Assembly (NCBI GenBank): GCA_945901405.1
Contig: CAMDLH010000055.1
Span: 1 to 34,089 of the forward strand
From: Bordetella parapertussis
GTDB taxonomy: Bacteria; Pseudomonadota; Gammaproteobacteria; Burkholderiales; SG8-41
DNA: 34,089 nt
Direction of reading: 5' to 3'
The translations under genes were made by a program, and so were the position numbers. Position 1 is the first letter of the stretch. Every line of letters begins with the position of its first letter. A model generated the notes under the pieces. That model had not been told where the DNA came from and searched no databases. It saw only the letters and a program-made list of their open reading frames with translations. This document shows, piece by piece, positions 30,670 through 34,089 of the stretch.

Positions 30670-31608
30670 TTACTCCGCCGACGCTTCGCACAACACGCTG
30701 GCGTCGACGAGTTTCGACAATTCATCGCGTGAGCGCGCTTCGCGTCCGGTTTCTTTTGCTACCCACACATCGGCGTTTGCCAGAACATCGATCAAGTCCG
30801 CGGGCAACGTTGCGGGATAGGTGAGGTAAGGCCACGAATTGCGCACACTTTCGATATCCAACTCCGCAGCTTGCGCCACCAGATGCATCGCTTCCGCTTG
30901 ATCGCGCTGTAACTGCTGCGTGGCATCAACAACTGCACGCACGAACGCAACAATCTTTTTTCTTAGCGCCGCATCCTTGAGATTCGCCTCGGTGGTGCAC
31001 AGGCTGAAAAGCTCGTGATACACCGCCGGGTTGCAAAATTCGATGGCATCTTCGCCGATGGCGAGCTTCGCTTTTTGCGACTGCGGCTCCCACACGGCAA
31101 CCGCATCGATTTTTCTCTCAAGCAGCGCCCGCGGCATCAGGCTTAGTGGCGCCGCGGTCTTGGCCATGAACGGCACCAGGGTGACGTCATCCTGGGTGAG
31201 GCCGATGGTGCGCAGCATGCGATCGACAAAATACGTGCCTGACGAATTCGGCATGGTGCCCACTTTTTTGCCGCGTAAATCGCCGAGCTGGTGAATGCCC
31301 GCCGAGCGGCGGCAGATAATGCGGTATGGGCATGCGGCCAGCGTGAGGATGATGCGCAGATCTGGATTGGCGTATGAACTGCGTATCACCTGTGTTTCCG
31401 AATTCGCGGCGACGTCGGATTTGCCCGCCGCGTCGAGACTGGGCAAATCATAAGGTTTGCCCCACAGGCTCATCACGCCGCCGTGCTCGATGACCGTCTT
31501 GCCGGCGTAGACCTTGTGCACGGCCAGCAGCACCGGCGCCATTTCCAATAGCGAAAGATTTCCGTAAACGCGCAAAGCTTCGCCGGTCATGTGGGGTGTG
31601 GCGGTCAT
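30670..31608 (-). CDS. NitT/TauT-type (NMT1/SsuA-like) substrate-binding protein without signal peptide
   Basis: The 312-residue product has the NMT1-type binding fold: LRVYGNLSLLEMAPVLLAVH at the start, AAGKSDVAANSETQVIRSSY, LGDLRGKKVGTMPNSSGTYF at the hinge, and ERKIDAVAVWEPQSQKAKLA. Family members bind taurine, sulfonates, nitrate or thiamine precursors for ABC transporters. Here there is no hydrophobic leader at all (MTATPHMTGEALRVYG) and no permease or ATPase neighbour, so a cytoplasmic or non-transport role is possible. It follows the ornithine-cyclodeaminase-like gene by 10 bases and is probably in one operon with it. Confidence 0.85.
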   Translation of the reverse strand: MTATPHMTGEALRVYGNLSLLEMAPVLLAVHKVYAGKTVIEHGGVMSLWGKPYDLPSLDAAGKSDVAANSETQVIRSSYANPDLRIILTLAACPYRIICRRSAGIHQLGDLRGKKVGTMPNSSGTYFVDRMLRTIGLTQDDVTLVPFMAKTAAPLSLMPRALLERKIDAVAVWEPQSQKAKLAIGEDAIEFCNPAVYHELFSLCTTEANLKDAALRKKIVAFVRAVVDATQQLQRDQAEAMHLVAQAAELDIESVRNSWPYLTYPATLPADLIDVLANADVWVAKETGREARSRDELSKLVDASVLCEASAE

Positions 31609-31618
31609 GATAAAAAAA

Positions 31619-32704
31619 CTACGAGATCATCTGCTCAACCAGCCATTCACGTGGCACCTTGTTGCCCAGCCCGGCGGCGCGTGCGGCTTCGTAAACCAGC
31701 GGCGCAACCGCGGCGAACTGCATGCCGGTGCCGCCGTTGTTCTTGAACACGGTGATGTCGGTTTCATTCACGCGTCCCGCCGCGCGGCCGGTAACGAGAT
31801 CGGGGAAATCCACCACGTCGTCCCAGCGCATGATGCCGCGCTCCACCGGCACGGCAAGGTCGCCGTTTTGCATCTCGATGGCGTCTTCCTTGCAGTGCGT
31901 TACCACCAGCGCCGCGCGGCGCATGGTCTCGTCGTCCAGTTCGCGGCGCTGGGTTTTTTTGTCGCCGCTGACGATAGAAATCACGTGCGCGCCCGGCGTG
32001 ATCCAGCGCCCATCCAGTATCGGCGCGCTGGCGTTGGTGGCGGCCACCACGATGTCCGCGCCGTCCATCGCGGCCTGCGCGTTGTCCGCCGCCTGCACGT
32101 TTAATCCGAACTCAGCCGCGGCCTTGCGCGCGAATGTGTTGCGCCGCTCGGCATTGGGGCTGTAGACACGCACGCGGCGCAGCTTGCGCTCGCCGCGTAT
32201 CGCCGCCAGATGCGTCCACGCCTGTTCGCCGGAACCGATCAGCGCGAGGTCGCCCGCGTCTGTGCGCGCCATCAGCCGCACGCTCAGAGCGCCGGTGCAC
32301 GCCACGCGCACCAGTTGTATGTAGCCGTCGTGCAGTATCGCAACCGGCGCGAGATCAATCGTGCTGAAGAGCACGATCAACCCGACGTAACCGTTAAAAC
32401 CATTGCCCGGCGCGCGCGGCAGTTTCACGCGCCGCGATTCGCCGCCGCTGGTTTCTTCCGCCACCAGATCGGAGGTGAGACGCAGCACCATGTAGCCGCT
32501 ATCGGGCAGCGCCGCCTCCATGCTTTTCAGGCAATACGCCGCGGCGGGCGTGCCGCCGGGCGCGTAAATCTGGCGGCGGCCGCCGGCGCTGACGTTGCCA
32601 GCGGCCAGCGCGCGATACGCGCGATCCAGTGCATCCATGCACGCGCGTATGTCTAGCACTTGTTTGATGGCGTCGTTGTCGAGTATGAGTAACGGAGTTG
32701 TCAT
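31619..32704 (-). CDS. Ornithine cyclodeaminase / mu-crystallin family protein
   Basis: The 361-residue product has the family's N-terminal half (RACMDALDRAYRALAAGNVS, LRLTSDLVAEE) and a Rossmann domain beginning DLALIGSGEQAWTHLAAIRG, followed by RVRVYSPNAERRNTFARKAA and GADIVVAATNASAPILDGRW. Members deaminate ornithine to proline or reduce cyclic imines and other amino acids with NAD(P). The catalytic Asp region reads WITPGAHVISIVSGDKK, altered from the usual PGTHI-x-x-VG pattern, so ornithine is not certain. It heads a two-gene unit with the SBP downstream. Confidence 0.9.
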   Translation of the reverse strand: MTTPLLILDNDAIKQVLDIRACMDALDRAYRALAAGNVSAGGRRQIYAPGGTPAAAYCLKSMEAALPDSGYMVLRLTSDLVAEETSGGESRRVKLPRAPGNGFNGYVGLIVLFSTIDLAPVAILHDGYIQLVRVACTGALSVRLMARTDAGDLALIGSGEQAWTHLAAIRGERKLRRVRVYSPNAERRNTFARKAAAEFGLNVQAADNAQAAMDGADIVVAATNASAPILDGRWITPGAHVISIVSGDKKTQRRELDDETMRRAALVVTHCKEDAIEMQNGDLAVPVERGIMRWDDVVDFPDLVTGRAAGRVNETDITVFKNNGGTGMQFAAVAPLVYEAARAAGLGNKVPREWLVEQMIS

Positions 32705-32726
32705 GGCTGCACGTTATTGTGTGAGT

Positions 32727-32759
32727 GTACGTAAGTTATTGTTTTTATGGATATTTTTT
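32727..32759 (+). repeat. AT-rich intergenic repeat, copy G of seven
   Basis: Core TTGTTTTTA at 32739-32747, in the context GTACGTAAGTTA before and TGGATATTTTTT after; nearly identical to copy A over 30 bases. It begins 22 bases upstream of the ornithine-cyclodeaminase-like gene, in reverse to its direction of transcription. Confidence 0.75.
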
Positions 32760-32804
32760 GTGTGGCGATAAATGCAAAGCAGCTTGCGATTTTCGCCATT
32801 GCGC

Positions 32805-33788
32805 TCAGCGCAGCACGATGCCCGCATCCTTCACCAGCTTCGCCCAGCGCTGATGATCTTCGCGCATGAGATTGCCGAAGTCCACTTGCGTTGTGTATTG
32901 CACCTCGACGCCTTGCCGCTCGAGCATCTCATACACCGCGGTCACCGCGAGCGCTTTTTTGATTTCGCCGTTGAGCTTCGTCACGATGAGCGCGGGCGTC
33001 GCGGCGGGCGCCAGAAAACCGTACCACGAAAATACGTTAAACCCCGGCAGCGTTTCGGCGATGGCCGGAATATCGGGCGCGGCTTTCGCGCGGCGCTCAC
33101 TGGTGACGCCAAGGCCGGTCAGGCGGCCCGCCTGCATGTGCGGCAGCGCCGACGACAGCGGCACGAATGTCACTTCGACTTCACCCTGCATCGCCGCGAG
33201 TATCGATGCCTGCCCCGCGCGATACGCGATGGGCGTCAATTTTGTGGCGGACATCACGCGGTAGAGTTCGCCCGCAAGATGCTGTATCGAACCGTCGCCC
33301 GAATGCCCGACGCGCAGCGGTTCAGCGCGTGCCTTACTCAGCGCGATCAATTCCTTCACCGATTTCACCGGCAGCTTGGGATGCACCGTGAGTATCGTCG
33401 GCCCGGTGCCGATCAGCGACACGGGCGCGAATGCCTTCAGCGGATCGAAGCCGAGTTTGCGCGCCGTGAACAGCGGGCTTAACGTGATCACCGGTGTCGC
33501 CAGATGCAGCGTGTATCCGTCGGGCGAGGCATTCGCGGCGCTGCCCATGCTGAGCATGCCGCCGGCACCCGGCCGCGTGTCGATCACCATGCGCTGGCCG
33601 AGTTGCTTGCCCATCTGCTCGCCCACCGCGCGCGCGATGATGTCGCTCACCCCTCCGGCGGCAAAGCCGGTGATCACGCGCATCGGGCGCGTGGGGAAAA
33701 CCTCGGCCGGTTCCTGCGCCCGGACACTGCCGGGGCCGAGCGCCAGCAGGCCCAGCGCTGCGTAAACGATTTCCCGCGGATGATTCAT
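32805..33788 (-). CDS. Bug/TctC-family solute-binding protein
   Basis: The 327-residue product starts MNHPREIVYAALGLLALGPG (leader to about residue 25, ending SVRAQ) and continues VFPTRPMRVITGFAAGGVSD, TRPGAGGMLSMGSAANASPD, LGFDPLKAFAPVSLIG, VKSVKELIALSKARAEPLRV and GFNVFSWYGFLAP. Two family sites differ: IDTRPGAG instead of V-x-NRPGAG, and TPIAYRAGQ instead of VPYKG. The start at 33788 has GAGG 9 bases upstream and the leader directly after it; the open frame extending to 33923 is arginine-rich and unsupported. Confidence 0.95.
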   Translation of the reverse strand: MNHPREIVYAALGLLALGPGSVRAQEPAEVFPTRPMRVITGFAAGGVSDIIARAVGEQMGKQLGQRMVIDTRPGAGGMLSMGSAANASPDGYTLHLATPVITLSPLFTARKLGFDPLKAFAPVSLIGTGPTILTVHPKLPVKSVKELIALSKARAEPLRVGHSGDGSIQHLAGELYRVMSATKLTPIAYRAGQASILAAMQGEVEVTFVPLSSALPHMQAGRLTGLGVTSERRAKAAPDIPAIAETLPGFNVFSWYGFLAPAATPALIVTKLNGEIKKALAVTAVYEMLERQGVEVQYTTQVDFGNLMREDHQRWAKLVKDAGIVLR

Positions 33789-33919
33789 GTTGTCAGCCTC
33801 GATGCGCGTCCCGCATTGATTGCTTGCCGGGCGAAAAATGAATATATACTTGATGAACCATTCAATCAATCGCGTGCCCGTGTCGTGCCGGCGTCGATGC
33901 CGACGACAGAGCCGCTGCC

Positions 33920-33941
33920 GCACGTTTAGAGCACGTTTAGA
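33920..33941 (+). repeat. Tandem 11-base repeat near the ISL3-type element end
   Basis: GCACGTTTAGA occurs twice without gap (33920-33930, 33931-33941), 13 bases outside the stop of the transposase fragment. It may be part of the terminal inverted repeat of that element or a transposase-binding site at its end. Confidence 0.5.
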
Positions 33942-33953
33942 AAAAGAGGTTCG

Positions 33954-34089
33954 TCAGTAGAATCTGTGGGCGAGCTTTGGTTCGGGTAGTTTGCCAAGTA
34001 CATGATATAGCGAGAGTTCTGCCACTCTGAACGTTCGGAATCCGTAAGATTTTCTCATAGTGACTTTTGCTTTGTTGTTAAGACCCTCA
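33954..34089 (-). CDS. ISL3-family transposase, C-terminal fragment cut by the window edge
   Basis: The reverse strand enters the window in frame and reads EGLNNKAKVTMRKSYGFRTF, then RVAELSLYHVLGKLPEPKLA and HRFY before TGA (33956-33954). EGxNNKxKVxxRxSYGFRxF is the characteristic end of the ISL3/IS204/IS1001-type DDE transposase domain, where the Glu is the last catalytic residue. The rest of the gene lies outside. Together with the IS630 fragment at the other edge it shows that the segment lies between mobile elements. Confidence 0.8.
   Translation of the reverse strand, partial: EGLNNKAKVTMRKSYGFRTFRVAELSLYHVLGKLPEPKLAHRFY

Overview
The window is a GC-rich accessory segment, most likely from a betaproteobacterium of the Burkholderiales. 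The main reason is the density of Bug/TctC-type extracytoplasmic solute-binding protein (SBP) genes: eleven in 34 kb. That expansion is characteristic of Bordetella, Cupriavidus, Polaromonas and relatives. The assignment is an inference from gene families; no rRNA or tRNA was seen. The segment is bracketed by transposase fragments: the N-terminus of an IS630-type transposase at the left edge and the C-terminus of an ISL3-type transposase at the right edge.

Layout. At 224-784 (-) lies an OsmC-family gene with an in-frame TGA exactly where the family has its first redox cysteine, followed by a hairpin suited to a bacterial SECIS; I read it as a selenoprotein. From 1134 to 11078 a long minus-strand series encodes a double cyclic-nucleotide-binding protein, a CapA-like metallophosphatase, a VOC protein, four Bug SBPs, an amino-acid-type SBP, two carboxymuconolactone-decarboxylase paralogues and a ModA-like SBP. 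Divergent from it (11227-14012, +) is a BKACE / FAH-hydrolase / Bug operon. Two more Bug genes (14040-15999, -) follow. A 3' remnant of a quinone oxidoreductase and a pair of SMP-30-type lactonase genes (16054-18195, +) end at a strong terminator. Then come a lipoprotein, an FKBP isomerase, a Bug gene and a ketopantoate-reductase-like gene.

The region 21842-26826 is different in character. It holds a winged-helix regulator overlapping an NTase-fold gene that is interrupted by an early amber codon, and then the RNA-repair system rtcBA with its sigma-54 activator RtcR. A near-consensus sigma-54 promoter precedes rtcB. However, rtcB lacks about 150 internal codons, including several metal-binding catalytic residues. 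The right part (26881-33788) returns to catabolic genes: acyl-CoA dehydrogenase-like flavoprotein, DOPA-dioxygenase-like protein, ornithine-cyclodeaminase-like protein, a NitT/TauT-type SBP and three Bug genes.

Taken together, most genes look like small sensing/uptake/catabolic modules for organic acids: 14 SBPs but not one transporter permease or ATPase. A short AT-rich repeat with invariant core TTGTTTTTA occurs seven times, always between genes. The observations most worth checking are the putative Sec-OsmC, the deleted rtcB, the dispersed repeat, and the amber-interrupted NTase.
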